Notes: a model not told the origin generated them from the letters alone. Positions 22,983 to 35,035 are shown, counted from the first letter of the stretch. The stretch is 64,000 nt of DNA from Cheiracanthium punctorium (GCA_038373885.1 JAWZYV010013171.1:1-64000); one strand, 5' to 3'. Program-made: numbers and translations.

Positions 22983-23966
22983 TCTAATTTATATGGTAGG
23001 CCGGTATTGTGCTTGAAATGGATGAATGCCCCTAAAATTGCCATTGACCGCAATGTATTGGAAATTTTTTGTGTGGTCCACCTGTAGCAGAACTATAAAT
23101 GATAAAGACACTTTTTTTAATGGAGAAATTCATTTTGTAACTCTTTACAGCATATATCACTTCCGAGTCGTTTGAAATAGCCAAAAACCTTTAAAATACG
23201 CAATGAATTTCGACCCATAGAGCGCAATGCATTTAGAATTTCTTGGGCGGCCCTGCAGATAAATTATCCAGTCGAATGGAACCGAAAGGGGAGGTGCACA
23301 ACTAGATGCTACAACAATCCTAAATATACAGTTTCGACATTCTACCCCTAATAGTTTTTGAGATACGCGAGTTTAATGAATTTCGGCCCATACAGCGTAA
23401 CGTATTTCGAATCTTTTGGGCGGTCCTGTACATAAACTATCCATTCGATTGCGACCAAAAGGGGAGGTGCACAACTAGATGCTAGAACAATCCTAAATAT
23501 AAAGTTCGTTCCAAAATTCTACGACGAATAGTTTGAGATATGCGAGTTACATACATACATACGTACATACAGACGGCATGGAAAAGTGGCCACAATAGAC
23601 TCGCCGCTGGTCAAAATGAGTTGCAGACGCGTTTATAGGATGGTGCATGCTTGCTTACGATGAGATACATCGAAAAAATTCTTAAAATTAAATTTAGAGG
23701 TAATCAAAATCGGTTTTTTTCGTCGAAATTTGGCCCCCGAAATTTTTCGGGATCACATTACTTCCTTATACTCCGTACAAGGAAGTAAAAATTGACAAAA
23801 GTGACCAACTGTGGAAAATAGTTACCGATAGTGACAACTTCTAAAAGTAGTGAGAAAAAGTGACTCGGGCTGAGCTCTGTACAGGTCGATTATTTTCGGC
23901 TGACGCTGGTCCGGGAAATATTTGCCTTCATATTTTTAATGGTTCACAGGCATTGGCGAATAAAGA
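22983..23966 (+). mobile_element. rolling-circle-like repeat with ~190-bp tandem units
   Basis: At least two clear units (GGGGAGGTGCACAACTAGAT at about 23281 and 23460) plus a partial, then (CATA)n and a terminal hairpin ACTTCCTT ... AAGGAAGT near 23760-23788. Layout parallels the repeats at 13527 and 26763. It ends in the GTGAC-rich flank and CTCGGGCTGAGCTCTG. Confidence 0.45.
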
Positions 23967-23974
23967 GGTGGGGC

Positions 23975-24315
23975 AAGCGTTGCCAGGCGTCCGGATAAAG
24001 CCGGACATAGTTAGGTTTTCGATTGCGTGTCCGGCCAAACGTAAGGATGTCCGGCTTTTTACTGGTAACTTTGGCTGATTAGTAATAAAGTACTTGAACT
24101 GATTTGGCATTCGATGTTATTTATATTTCATTAGAATTTAACAAGATTCATGGTAATAATCAAAAAAGCTTGATTTTACATATAATTTTTTTGTTGTACC
24201 TATTAATACTAAGACAAAATCCTCAATATTGTAGGCTATCCGGCCTTTTTACCCATATGTCCGGCCAAACTGGCTGGTCTGTCCGGCTATTTGGTTTGGC
24301 GACCTGGCAACCCTA
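23975..24315. mobile_element. hAT MITE TAGGGTTGCCAGG, copy B (inverted relative to A)
   Basis: Same element as 19026-19364 in opposite orientation, with duplication GGTGGGGC at 23967-23974 and 24316-24323. Confidence 0.92.
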
Positions 24316-24323
24316 GGTGGGGC

Positions 24324-25289
24324 GGAAGGAGGGGGTCACAGGGGCACGTGTCCATCCCCAGACGAACTAAATTTACACTATAGAAGATTGACTTATAAAT
24401 TAATTTGAATTTCTCAAAATGAGAAAAAACGAAATCCCCCCCCTCCAACCCCCAAAAAAAAACCAGTTTGGAAAGACAGCTTTAAAAAAATATAAACGGG
24501 GGTGGCCTTTAAATCGTCAATTTTTAGATGGGCCAGGTTAGGCCCAGATGATTACAAATAGGAGATCGAATTCTTAGGCCCGTGCAGATTTCGCTTCGGG
24601 GTGGGGGCCAATTTTTTTTAAACAAAAAGTTGGAGGCACGTCGCCCATTTTCCCGAGGAAGGAAGTCGAGAACTGAATAATTGAACTTACAAGGGGGCTA
24701 ACAGTGGTTATTGGCTACCTTGGGGCGGCAAAGTGATCAAATGTTTGAACACTTTATCCAAAACTTTCGCCATATCGACATAAAAAAAATACCCATTATT
24801 TCAAGACTGTAATGTATCCCATTAAAAATATTATAAATAGATAAAGAACCAATTTATAGAATAAGTGAGCCGTATCGTTTCAAACCAATGAGAAATTCGA
24901 CAGCAGAAAATGAGCTAGGTGTTGCCATCCGTTCCCACAGAAACACGCAGCATCCCAAATAATATTTAACTTGAAAACACGTTATACGGCCATTACGCAT
25001 GCGAATATGCCAATTAGCCGCGTTCTTTAAATAAAACGGGTACAGAAATAACCCCCCCCCTCTCTTCCAGTTAGCAGCATAATTATTGTAAGATGATGCA
25101 TTAAACAAGTGTTTACTTTAAAAGAAAGCCAAGTCTCTTTTAAGTGATTTACGAACGTATGTAACAGTGGATAATTCATGTTGAAAAACTCCAAACCAGT
25201 TTTGAGCAACGAGTTTTTTAAACATTTCAATGTTTAAACAGAGATAGCTCCAGATTGACAAGAGTTATTGCAAGAGTGCATCTAAGTGT
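24324..25289. other. intergenic with C-run patches
   Basis: Contains CCCCCCCCTCC-type runs at about 24437 and 25050, reminiscent of hAT MITE interiors, without paired ends. Confidence 0.35.
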
Positions 25290-25374
25290 CTAGTGTGTGT
25301 CTCGTGTTAGGTGTTAGTCAAACCCGAATGTGATATATCTGCCCAAGGGAGAAATCCCTAGAGAGGAGAACTCT
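25290..25374 (-). mobile_element. SINE fragment next to MITE copy 6
   Basis: Resembles the tail half of the tRNA-derived SINE in reverse orientation (ATCTGCCCAAGG ... GGAGAACTC). No matching SINE sequence resumes after the MITE, so the head is lost. Confidence 0.5.
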
Positions 25375-25784
25375 TTAACTCTTTAACGCGCAGTGTTCCC
25401 GCTCTGGGAACACCAAACTCTGACGTTTTGACTGTTGCCAGTCACGAAGAATAAATTCGATTTCTATAAAAATAGTTGCGGGTGACAGAGCTCCACGAGA
25501 ATCCTTTACTTTTTAGCACGTCATTTCCCGTAAAAAAAATGTCACGATTCTTTTTAACAGCACTGAGATCTGCTGAAAAATGGAAGAATGCGAGAACAGC
25601 TGGATAGATTGCCCAATGCTGAAAAAAGCGCAGCACAGCCAGCTGTCGTAAAAAAAGGGTCTCTAGATCTGCGGCACGCGATGAACGTTTCGATCGTCCG
25701 CCATCTTGCTGGTAGTTAAGTCGAGCGATGGCAACGGCTGCCCTTTTTTCAGCATTGGGAAAGGGTTGCGCCTCAAAGGGTTAA
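25375..25784 (+). mobile_element. TTAA hairpin MITE, copy 6
   Basis: TTAACTCTTTAACGCGCAG at the left and GCGCCTCAAAGGGTTAA at the right. The left hairpin arm is mostly deleted. Its left flank (25290-25374) is part of the SINE family, ending GGAGAACTC as in copy 5. Confidence 0.85.
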
Positions 25785-26309
25785 GATTTAACTTAAATTT
25801 CGGAATTCCGATTATTTTAGACGATATTAATAAAAAACTGGAAAAATAAGAAAATCTTTGCCAGGCTTGGCGATTTTCGCCAGCACAAAATCATTCATGC
25901 CTTTGCAACAAAGCAATTCCCGCGTGAAATAACAAACATGAAATCGAATTGCACCCTTTTTACGCCAAATTAAAAAATAAGTCAAATATATAAGTCAAAG
26001 TGTGTTATAGAAAGTTCACGATTTTCAAATAGTAAGTTCTCTTAGGCAACAAGAGTTTAAAATTGAGGCAATTCGTTTTCCTAATAATAATTGTAACTGG
26101 TTTAAAAAGCGCCATTTTGGCATCAGGTACGATCTGGAAAACGCTATTTCAAGCAGGGTGAATCAAAATACTGCGAGTGTTCTAAAACGTTAGCATCCAG
26201 TATTTTGAAAATAAATAATACAAATGCAGATTATAGTAATGCCGGTTAGGTTCAGCTTGGGCATTTGCCACCCGTAAAAATATTTGGCGGCGTTAATTAT
26301 GCCGTTATA

Positions 26310-26442
26310 CAGGGGCGTAGCCAGGGGGGGGGATATCGGGATATATCCCCCCCGAAATTTTTGGATTAGTGATGAAATTCCGTCTATTTATACACAGATA
26401 AGTTAATATCACCCCCGAAAAATTTTCCTGGCTACGCACCTG
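26310..26442. mobile_element. CAGGGGCGTAGCCAGG hAT MITE
   Basis: Termini CAGGGGCGTAGCCAGG and CCTGGCTACGCACCTG, with flanks CCGTTATA and CCATTATA (one mismatch). Same internal sequence as 5462-5603, in inverse orientation. Confidence 0.85.
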
Positions 26443-26762
26443 CCATTATAGCAAGTCAAGTACAGCTTGGATATTTGCCAGCCCGGCGAGACGATATTTC
26501 GCGATGTTAAATAAGCCAATCTGCAAGGGATTATGTATGCAAATGTATGGATAACTGCTTTCACGGCAACCTTACATGAACAATCATTATCGGTTCAGGG
26601 CAAAATCGTCAAACAATGAAAAGTCGCCATTAGTAGCAAGATAGCTGTTCCGTAGTTTTTAATCAAAGAAAACATATTAAGCATCATTTTCTTAGAAATA
26701 ATTATGAAAAATCGCCATGGATGGCAATACGCAAGGTGTTCCGCAGGTTTTACACAATTAAA

Positions 26763-27420
26763 AATCTGGAGTGACTCCACTCGACTTTCCGAACACTTAC
26801 GATTAAGATCATTACCAAGAATTTAAATAAATTTTAATCGATGAATAATTCAAACATATATACTAAATTGAAGCTCAATCGAATGCACTGTTTAAACGCT
26901 AGCGCACTTTCAAGAATTTCCTCACATAGGCCATAATGTAAAAGAAATCTTTGTCGTAGCCCTGTAGAAAAACTATAAGTCTTACACACACCAAAATCAA
27001 TATCGGTCTTATGATGGTGGTTTATAACATGTATACCCAATTTGGGCTCAATCGAATGTACCGTTTAAACGCTAGCGTACTTTCAAGAATTTTCCCCCCA
27101 TAGACCATAATGTAAAAGAAATCTTTGTCGTAGCCCTGTAGAAAAACTATAAGTCCTATACACACCAAAATCAATACCGGTCTTGCGACGGTAGTTTATA
27201 ACATATATACCCAATTTGAGCACAATCGAATGCCCCGTTCAGGAGCTATCGTGTTCACTCACATACACACACACACACACACATACATACATCTCGTAAA
27301 AATAGCATAAATCAATTCAGAAGACCCCAAAACGTGTAAATACACCAAAATCTCGAATTCGAATTTTTTCATGATTACAATACTTTCCTTACATGGTACA
27401 TGTTCGGAAAGTAAAAATGG
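26763..27420 (+). mobile_element. rolling-circle (Helentron/HINE-like) repeat, copy 2
   Basis: Same start palindrome, end hairpin and internal units as 13527-14000, with one additional internal tandem unit. The difference in unit number is direct evidence of internal expansion. Confidence 0.5.
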
Positions 27421-28502
27421 TGTGAAGGTGTTCCAAAGAACACGCATGAACCATGTGCAGCTCGGTAACATATCAGATCCAATCTCTGGTGTTTTGAAAA
27501 TTACGAATAAGCATTATTAGGGGCCGAATGCCTCATAAGAAAAGCGAGTGTAGGGGCTTTGGCCCCTAGTAGTTTAAAATTAACAATCGTAGTGTCCCTT
27601 TCGGGGTGGCATGAAAGTTTCTCTTTGGAATTATGCGTTCCCTAATTATCCATTTGCAAAACTGATATCATAAATCAATATACATGAATTGGTATTGTTT
27701 AATAATAATAATAAAATGTCACAAATTCCTACAACAGAGGGTTCTTTCCAACGCATGGGACTAACTCAAGTGTGCACATACCTATGCCCCCCTAGCTCTC
27801 CGGAAAAATATACATTATCGTAATAATAATTTACGTACTAGTATAACGAAGATGCGGTTCAACACTAAAACATAGTATCCGAGACAGAGCCCCGGCTCCC
27901 CCCCCCCTTTAAAAGTAAGTGGATTATTACTTGTACATGTTCCAATACTACTACTATCAACGATTAAAATAAAACGCTATTTCAAGACGGTGACTATTAA
28001 AAATTATGTATAAAGATTCAAGTAATGTAGAGATTCCAGTAATGTTAGATTCAAGTAATGTAATAGGGGAGCTTGTATTCTAGTTCGCGACAGGAAAGAA
28101 AAAAAAAAAGCAACACTGGAAAATGAGCACACAGTTGCTATAGAAACAAGCAGCTGTTCAAACAGACTTAAAACATAATACGGCTTATGCACATGCGATG
28201 GCACCCGTAAGTTTAGAACTATGTTTTGCTCCCAGTCATAAAAACAGCAATGAGCAAAACAAACTCACTGGCTCACAGGTAGTTGTATTTTACAAGGCTT
28301 CACTGAAAATAGGTCTAACAGAATTATGAAACCTCGCACGGGATAAAAATGCCGAGTAAATAAAAATATTTTTTTCTCCTCGGATATATTAGCGGTTAAG
28401 TAAGCAACAACAATGACTACGCAGATTAAAAAGTACAGTAGAAGGTTCCATATAGGAATTAGAAAAAACGGATACACTGGCCGATAATTTCACTCCAGAC
28501 AA
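27421..28502. other. intergenic, no gene seen
   Basis: Short imperfect repeats of TTCAAGTAATGTAGAG at about 28017-28062. No coding signal. Confidence 0.4.
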
Positions 28503-28675
28503 TTAACCCTTTGAAGCGCAACCCTTTCCCAATGCTGAAAAAAGGGGCAGCCGTTGCCATCGCTCGACTTAACTACCAGCAAGATGGCGGACGATCGAAA
28601 CGTTCGGCGCGTGCCACAGATCTAGAGACCCTTTTTTGACGACAGCTGGCTGTGCCGGCACAGCCAGCTGTCGTC

Positions 28676-29021
28676 GCCGTTTTAAGCTCAATAATTGAGT
28701 GACAATTGCTATAAAATAGCACTTCAGCAAGATATCAAAACTAACAAATGAAGATTTATTAATCCGTAAATTTGATTTTGATGAATAAAATCTCCTTCAG
28801 GGAGTAATCCACTCTCATAACTAATCTTATTGAAAAGTTATAGATCTTAAATATGGGAGCGTGCACGTGCACGCGCACGCGCACGCACACACACACACGA
28901 AAATGTGTAACAGTTCAAAACTTCAATCGATTAAAAAATAATTTAGCTATATTCATAGGTTCTTTCCCTAAATAACTCTATTAGAATATTTTACCTAAGT
29001 TTCATGAACTGGTTGTTGTGC
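28676..29021. mobile_element. 346-bp insertion of unknown type in MITE copy 7
   Basis: Bounded by a 17-bp target duplication, a length typical of target-primed retroelements, yet no poly(A) tail or box A/B is seen. It contains an alternating GC/CA tract at 28861-28899. Confidence 0.45.
28861..28899. repeat. alternating purine-pyrimidine tract
   Basis: GTGCACGTGCACGCGCACGC followed by (CA)n: a simple repeat of strictly alternating purines and pyrimidines, the type that can adopt Z-DNA. Confidence 0.8.
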
Positions 29022-29365
29022 CACAGCCAGCTGTCGTCAAAAAAGGGTCTCTAGATCTGTGGCACGCGATGAACGTTTCAATCGTCCGCCATCTTGCTGG
29101 TAGTTAAGTCCAGCGATGGCAACGACTGCCCTTTTTACAGCATTGGGAAATATATCCAGCTGCTATCGCATTCTTCCATTTATAAAAAATAATCGTGACC
29201 ATTTTTTCACGGGACATGTCGTGCTAAAAAGTAAAGGATTCTCGTGGAGCTATGTCACAAGCAACTATTTTTATAGAAATCCAATCTATTCTTCGTGACT
29301 GGTAACAGTCAAAACGTCAGAGTTTGGTGTTCCCAGAGCGGGAACACTGAGCATTAAAGGGTTAA

Positions 29366-30602
29366 AAACTAAGTCCAAGTCCTTCTAGCAAGCGTATTAT
29401 TTACTCCCGGAACGGAGTATAATTGGTTACCAGATGATGGCACTCATTTTATCTCTTACTTTTTTTTTTTTTTTTTTTTGAGAAGGGGGGGGGGGGGTTA
29501 AGAAAATTTCAGATTTTGATCAGATTATACAGTATAACATAGCAGCTTTCTATATATAGGATGGTCGTTTACGTAATTTAATGACAAACAGCATGAAAAA
29601 ATAAATGTTCTCAAGAACCTACTCTCTAGAATCCATAAAAACAGAAAAAATACAAAAAACACTTACGGGGGTAACAAATATTCAGTAAAGTCACTTACCT
29701 AGAAAAAAAAAAAAAGTAGATCATTAGAATGATTTTCCATTTTCTAAATCATAATTTTACAAAAACAAATCATTTTAAAATTATAAAAATATATCTTTAT
29801 AATGGAATTAATGACTTACAGAAACAGACATAAATAAATAAATATTTTTACTTTAGAGGAAGAAAGCTAATCAACTTGTATCATAAAAAGAATTCTGTGA
29901 CGAATTTAATATTTCACACAGTGAACTGCCATCATAAATAAATTATAAGAACAATTAAAAGTTTTAAATACTTAAACAAATAACGGTAAAAATTAGCATG
30001 AGTAATGTCAGATACAACGCAGTATAAGCCCGAGATTTATCAACAAATTGATAATAGCATCTTTGTAAAATATCAAACTTAAAAACAAAATACTTAAAAC
30101 CTTCAATTGTTGGGTACGTACAGTATGTTTGTCCGAAACCAATGCAGTGAAAATATTTTGCATTATCTTTCTTCCAAAGCTAGAATTATCACATTCCATG
30201 GCTCCAAAATATATTGTGAATTTGACAGAAAAAATGGGAGCTTTTATAAGATGGCACCAAAAAAATAGTCAGCTGACGGCTAAATTTTACATTTTCGTAA
30301 ATACGGTCAATTGCAGTTTTTCCCGCTAAACTTTGATGAGAGAGAGAGACAGAGAAAGAAAATTCAAAACATTGGGAACAACAACAAAAAAATTGCTTTA
30401 TTTTTCTTGTAAGCATTCAGCAATTTCCAATGTAATCCCAAAGTACCCTTAAGATAGAAGTAAACAACTCAAACAACGAATTTTTAAATACTCGCAGCTA
30501 AACTTGCCGAGAAAACTATTGATCATTGCGGATACTCGGGTTAATCTCACGACGTCTGCCCTGACTTTTTTCGAGCCCTGCTACACAATTCGACACACGT
30601 GC
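29366..30602. other. AT-rich intergenic
   Basis: A T-run followed by a G-run near 29459-29500, otherwise plain AT-rich sequence. Confidence 0.4.
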
Positions 30603-30882
30603 AAGTCGAAGGATGACAACGGCTGCGCTTTTTTGAGCATTGGGCAATCTATCCAGCTGTTTCTCGCATTCTTCCATTTTTCTGCAGATGTCAGTGCTGT
30701 TAAAAATAATTGTGACAATTTTTTTTATGGGAAATGACGTGCTAAAAAGTAAAGGATTCTCGTGGAGCTATGTCACTTGCAACTATTTTTATAGAAATCA
30801 AATCTATTCTTCGTGACTGGCAACAGTCAAAACGTCAGTGTTTGGGGTTCCCAGAGCGGGAACACTGCGCGTTAAAGTGTAA
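30603..30882 (-). mobile_element. TTAA hairpin MITE, copy 8 (truncated)
   Basis: Starts inside one hairpin arm (AAGTCGAAGGATG) and runs to the GCGCGTTAAAGTGTAA terminus, whose last TTAA is mutated. One arm and the right terminus are missing. Confidence 0.75.
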
Positions 30883-31272
30883 TGAAAATAAAATTGTTTA
30901 AAATGGTATGTTCGATTCACTTATTTCATCATCGTTTATTTCAAATCACGATGGAACAAGATGGATTATCAGTCAACACTTGCACTACAATCAAAATTTG
31001 TTTGTCACTTAATTATCTGTATTGATAGCATTACGGGTTGTTCTATGAAACTACAAATGTTTTAAATTGATATTTCACAACTTATCTATAGCGATACGTA
31101 GTCGATCAAGAAAGATATAATGATAGTAAGTAAAAATATCCAATCTAGTTTAATAACCACGCTGAACTGCTACAGTTTTGTTTGTGATTAGGTTTTTCAA
31201 AAAACTTATTAAGAGACTTCAGAAACCATACACTAAAATAATGATTTCCCCCATAACAGTGTTTTTAAAATA

Positions 31273-31675
31273 TTAGGTTGTAACGAAAGTTTCCCGCCAC
31301 CGCAAACATCGTCAGCACACAGTTCGCGTTGGCGTATTTGCTCAAATTTTGTCAAACGATTTTTGGCATTTGTAAGAAAGAGGCTTACTTTATAACACTG
31401 TGTTGTGAAATCTGTAAAAAATAGAGTTATCATTAAGTATAAGGTGTCCCAAATGGAACTATCACTCTAGAGGATTAGAACCATCATTTACTTCCATTTG
31501 TGTTGCAAAAAGTCAGCTACAGAATATCAACAAATTATGAGTACAGCTTTAAGTACTATTGTTGTATCATGTGACACTGTGCAGGTTTGGTACCGAAAGT
31601 TCAAAATCAGTTATCTAAGGAGTTAGAAGTGAATTTTTCAGGCAGATATGGCGGAAAACTTTCGTTACAACCTGA
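31273..31675. mobile_element. mariner-like deletion derivative
   Basis: Termini TTAGGTTGTAACGAAAGTTT and AAACTTTCGTTACAACCTGA lie between TA dinucleotides, typical of mariner. An internal stretch (VQVWYRKFK-like) could be a trace of the transposase DNA-binding region, but no intact frame exists. Confidence 0.65.
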
Positions 31676-32068
31676 TAATTTCTTAAAAGTACAGTACACT
31701 TTTTCCTGTCATTCCAGGTCAGAATATACGATGTTAACCAGACTATCAATCGAAAAATTCCCCGATATTTGTACTAGGTTTACATGAACTAGGAACTATT
31801 AAATAGAATTCAAACAACTCAGCAATTTGATTCCTTGGGGCGCAAACGTTATTTGGATTTAGAAATCACAGAAAATCGTTTTTCTAGATAAACATGCAGT
31901 ATTAATTATTTATTACTATTGCTTATCAAAAAATAAAACGGATAACTAAGAATATACTTATATAAAAAAAGTGAAAGTTGAAAAACAATAATAATTTATA
32001 AACCTAAAATAAAAAACCTATGAGTTGAAATTAAGAAAGATAGTAGTAATTATTCATCCAGTAAAAAC

Positions 32069-32228
32069 TTAACCCTTTGAGGCGCAACCCTTTCCCAATG
32101 CTGAAAAAAGGGCAGCCGTTGCCATCGCTCGACTTAACTACCAGCAAGATGGCGGACGATCGAAACGTTCATCGCGTGCCACAGATCTAGAGACCCTTTT
32201 TTGACGCAGCTGGCTGGCGCGAGCACAG
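32069..32228 (-). mobile_element. TTAA hairpin MITE, copy 9 (half element)
   Basis: TTAACCCTTTGAGGCGCAA followed by one full hairpin arm, stopping at the centre (CAGCTGGCTGGCGCG). The rest is absent. Confidence 0.8.
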
Positions 32229-32230
32229 CC

Positions 32231-32268
32231 AAACAAATTCACATTTTTTAAAAAATGTGAATTTGTTT
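32231..32268. repeat. 38-bp perfect palindrome
   Basis: A perfect inverted repeat centred on TTTAAA (arm AAACAAATTCACATTTTTT) immediately beyond the broken end of MITE copy 9. Confidence 0.9.
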
Positions 32269-32286
32269 TTAACTACATACCTGAAT

Positions 32287-32600
32287 GGAAAAAACACTCA
32301 AAATACTGGTGTTAGACGATAAAGTAAATAAAAAACTTTGTAAAAAACACACATAAGATGTAACAGGTAAGTAGATACGTACGTTTCGACTAAAAATTGT
32401 TTTAGTCTTCCTAAGTCAAAGCCCTTCGTCACTAAGAACAGAGGGAACTCTAACAGAGTCGCTAAGCACAGAGTTCCCTCTGTTCTTAGTGATGAAGGGC
32501 TTTGACTGAGGAAGACAAATAATTTTTAGTCGAAACGTACGTATCTACTTACCTGTTACATCTTATAGGTGTTTTTTACAAAGTTTTTTTTATTTACTTT
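32287..32600. mobile_element. fold-back retro-like element, copy 2 (Penelope-like end?)
   Basis: Flanked by the 12-bp duplication ACATACCTGAAT (32275-32286 and 32601-32612). The long inverted arms include GTCGAAACGTACGTATC, preceded by CTGAGGA in one arm. The fold-back form, target duplications of 12-14 bp and the GAAACG motif recall Penelope-like retroelement ends, a tentative link. Confidence 0.6.
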
Positions 32601-32612
32601 ACATACCTGAAT

Positions 32613-35035
32613 ATTGGCCAGTTAAACAGAAAAAGTAACGCCCTTTGCCACAGGCAAAGATTTAAAAATAAAATGAAATTTAAAAAATCTAAAATTAAGA
32701 CATATCATCAGAATTGCAATTTATGAGATTTTTCGCTAAATTTAGTAATTTTTCATTGTATTTAGGATTTGTTGTTGAATTTAGCTAATTTTAACTGTAT
32801 TTCAAGTCTTGTAGCTGAATTTACCGACTTTTCATTATATTTTGGCATTTTTCACTAAATTTGGCGACTTTTCACTGTATTTGGAGCTATTATAATGTAC
32901 ATAGAAGATGCTAGTAAATGCAAACAGCATGCATCCATTCTGGGGCAATCCAAGTACATTTATTGAAATAGGCGGACAAATACGCAATACTACTTTCCAC
33001 TTAGTTGAAATGTGAAATACCGTTTTTTTTTTTTAAACGAAGAAGGGGGGGACCACCCATAGTTTGGATCTTTTAAAGCTTTCATTCCGTTTAATTGTTT
33101 TTCAAATGTAAAATACATAAATTTAACTGTTTAAAAACCTAAATATTTTTTCACAAAAACAAATTAAATTAAACGGTTTGATTTGTCCAAATAAAGACTG
33201 TTCAGGTTCGCGATAAATAAGCGAGGGAAAGTACTGTGTGTGTATGTTTCCCGTAAAAAAATTCAATCTATTTCCAAAAAGAAAAATAAATAAATATATA
33301 AATAAACAACGGAAATAACTATTTGACATATAAAGAATCCATTTTGATAAAGAGTGAAATCCGCATTGTTTAAGGCCTTTTCAAAAAAATCTTTAAAAAG
33401 AAAATAATTTTAGAAAAGTTTTAAATTAACTTACTTTATATGTTTTACATGCATTATTATAAAAGTCAGGATATTTAAGCAAATGCATAGTCAATTTTTA
33501 AATAAATGTACACATTTTTAAAACATAAATATAGATCTTTAGAATATATTCCTAATAATATAAAAGTGGAAAATTATAATATTCAAATTGTATGCTGCAA
33601 ATATGGTCCAATATTTGAACATGTTTTACATGAGAAAGAGATTTTTCTTTAATTATTTAGTATAATAATGGAAACGAGAAACTAATATATGAGCAACGTC
33701 TTATCTCGTATTACTATCTTCAAGTTCCAATTTAAAGTTAATTTTCAGGTAATAGCTACAAATCCATGAATTTTTCTTTTTATAGCTTATTTCTTGATTT
33801 TATAGCACATTTTTGCTTCCATATTTCAAAAGTTTTTACTGTCTGAACATCCGGTTTCATGTTATTAAGTTTTAAGTTCTCTCATTACATATTTTCAAAA
33901 TATTTTTTTTTTAAAATGGTAACATAAAATATTTCACCAAAACTTCTATAACGCTATGTAAAACAAAAGGAAATTTTCGATGCATAGCTATAACTTTTAG
34001 AGTAAATATGAGAGCAATTTATACTGTTTTCAATGAAAGAATCAAAAATACAATAACCAAACGTGCTGCTTAAAAATTCAATATATGAACATTTAATAAA
34101 ATATTCCAGTTCAGAAAAAATAAGGCAAAATTTTATTTCACTGTGTTGACGATTTCCTCCAATTCTATTTCTAATATAAATTCACTTACTCAAAAATAAC
34201 TTAAGAATTTAGAGTGAGACACAAACAGCAATATGTTAAATGAATAATTTTGCGGCTCTATTGAAAATTTATCAACTAATTTTTTCTTATTTATAATTAA
34301 AATTTATTACAATCATTCAATTATAATTTTGAAAAATCCTATCTTTTCAATTAATCTTTTATTTATTTCATTTTTATTTTCTATTCTTTTAAAAGCCAAT
34401 ATTTAAAATTTTATTCATCAATTTTTCGAACAATTTTTACCCAAAATTTATACCCCATAATTTAAAGACTTCATCGAAAATGTGTTGCACAATAATGAAA
34501 CGAATCGAAAGATTAGGTTATCCGTGTTGAAAATTATAAAAAAAAAAAATTATAATCATTATATAGAAAAACGCTTTAACCTGAGAACTGCATTTTTCAA
34601 ATAAAATGCATTTGCTCTTTTAATATTTCCAACTTGTTCATAAAATTATTTTAATATGTTCATTATACAGTTCAAATTTCTACTTTTGTTTCACTAAAAA
34701 CAGATCCAAAGGGGTAAACATATTAATTAGGATAAAATGGGTTTCCCGATAAGATGATTATTTACCACAATTCTGAATTGGTATTCAAACTTTGCACCCC
34801 TTTGAAAGAAAGGAAAAAAATCCGTTCTTGTTTTCACACGCAATAATTAATATATGGTGGTAGTATTTTTGATGACCAATCATTACAGATTATGAAATAA
34901 TTTGTACAATAACACACAAAAATGCACTAATCGGATGTTCATGTAATCAGAAACTCTTTTCAAAGTGGACGCTCTATTATTAATAATAGCAATGGTAAAT
35001 GCGTACGGGCCTTTAGAGTATGTGTGTACTGATAC
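32613..35035. other. longest quiet AT-rich stretch
   Basis: At 32720-32890 a loose ~40-bp period (TTTTCACTGTATTTGG and variants) is visible. The rest has no repeat ends, no long ORF and no RNA-gene signature that I can see. Confidence 0.45.

Larger units (their letters stand above)
28503..29365 (-). mobile_element. TTAA hairpin MITE, copy 7, interrupted at its centre
   Basis: Both TTAA ends are present in reverse orientation. The two hairpin arms are separated by a 346-bp insertion (28676-29021) flanked by a 17-bp direct duplication, CACAGCCAGCTGTCGTC, at 28659-28675 and 29022-29038. Confidence 0.8.
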
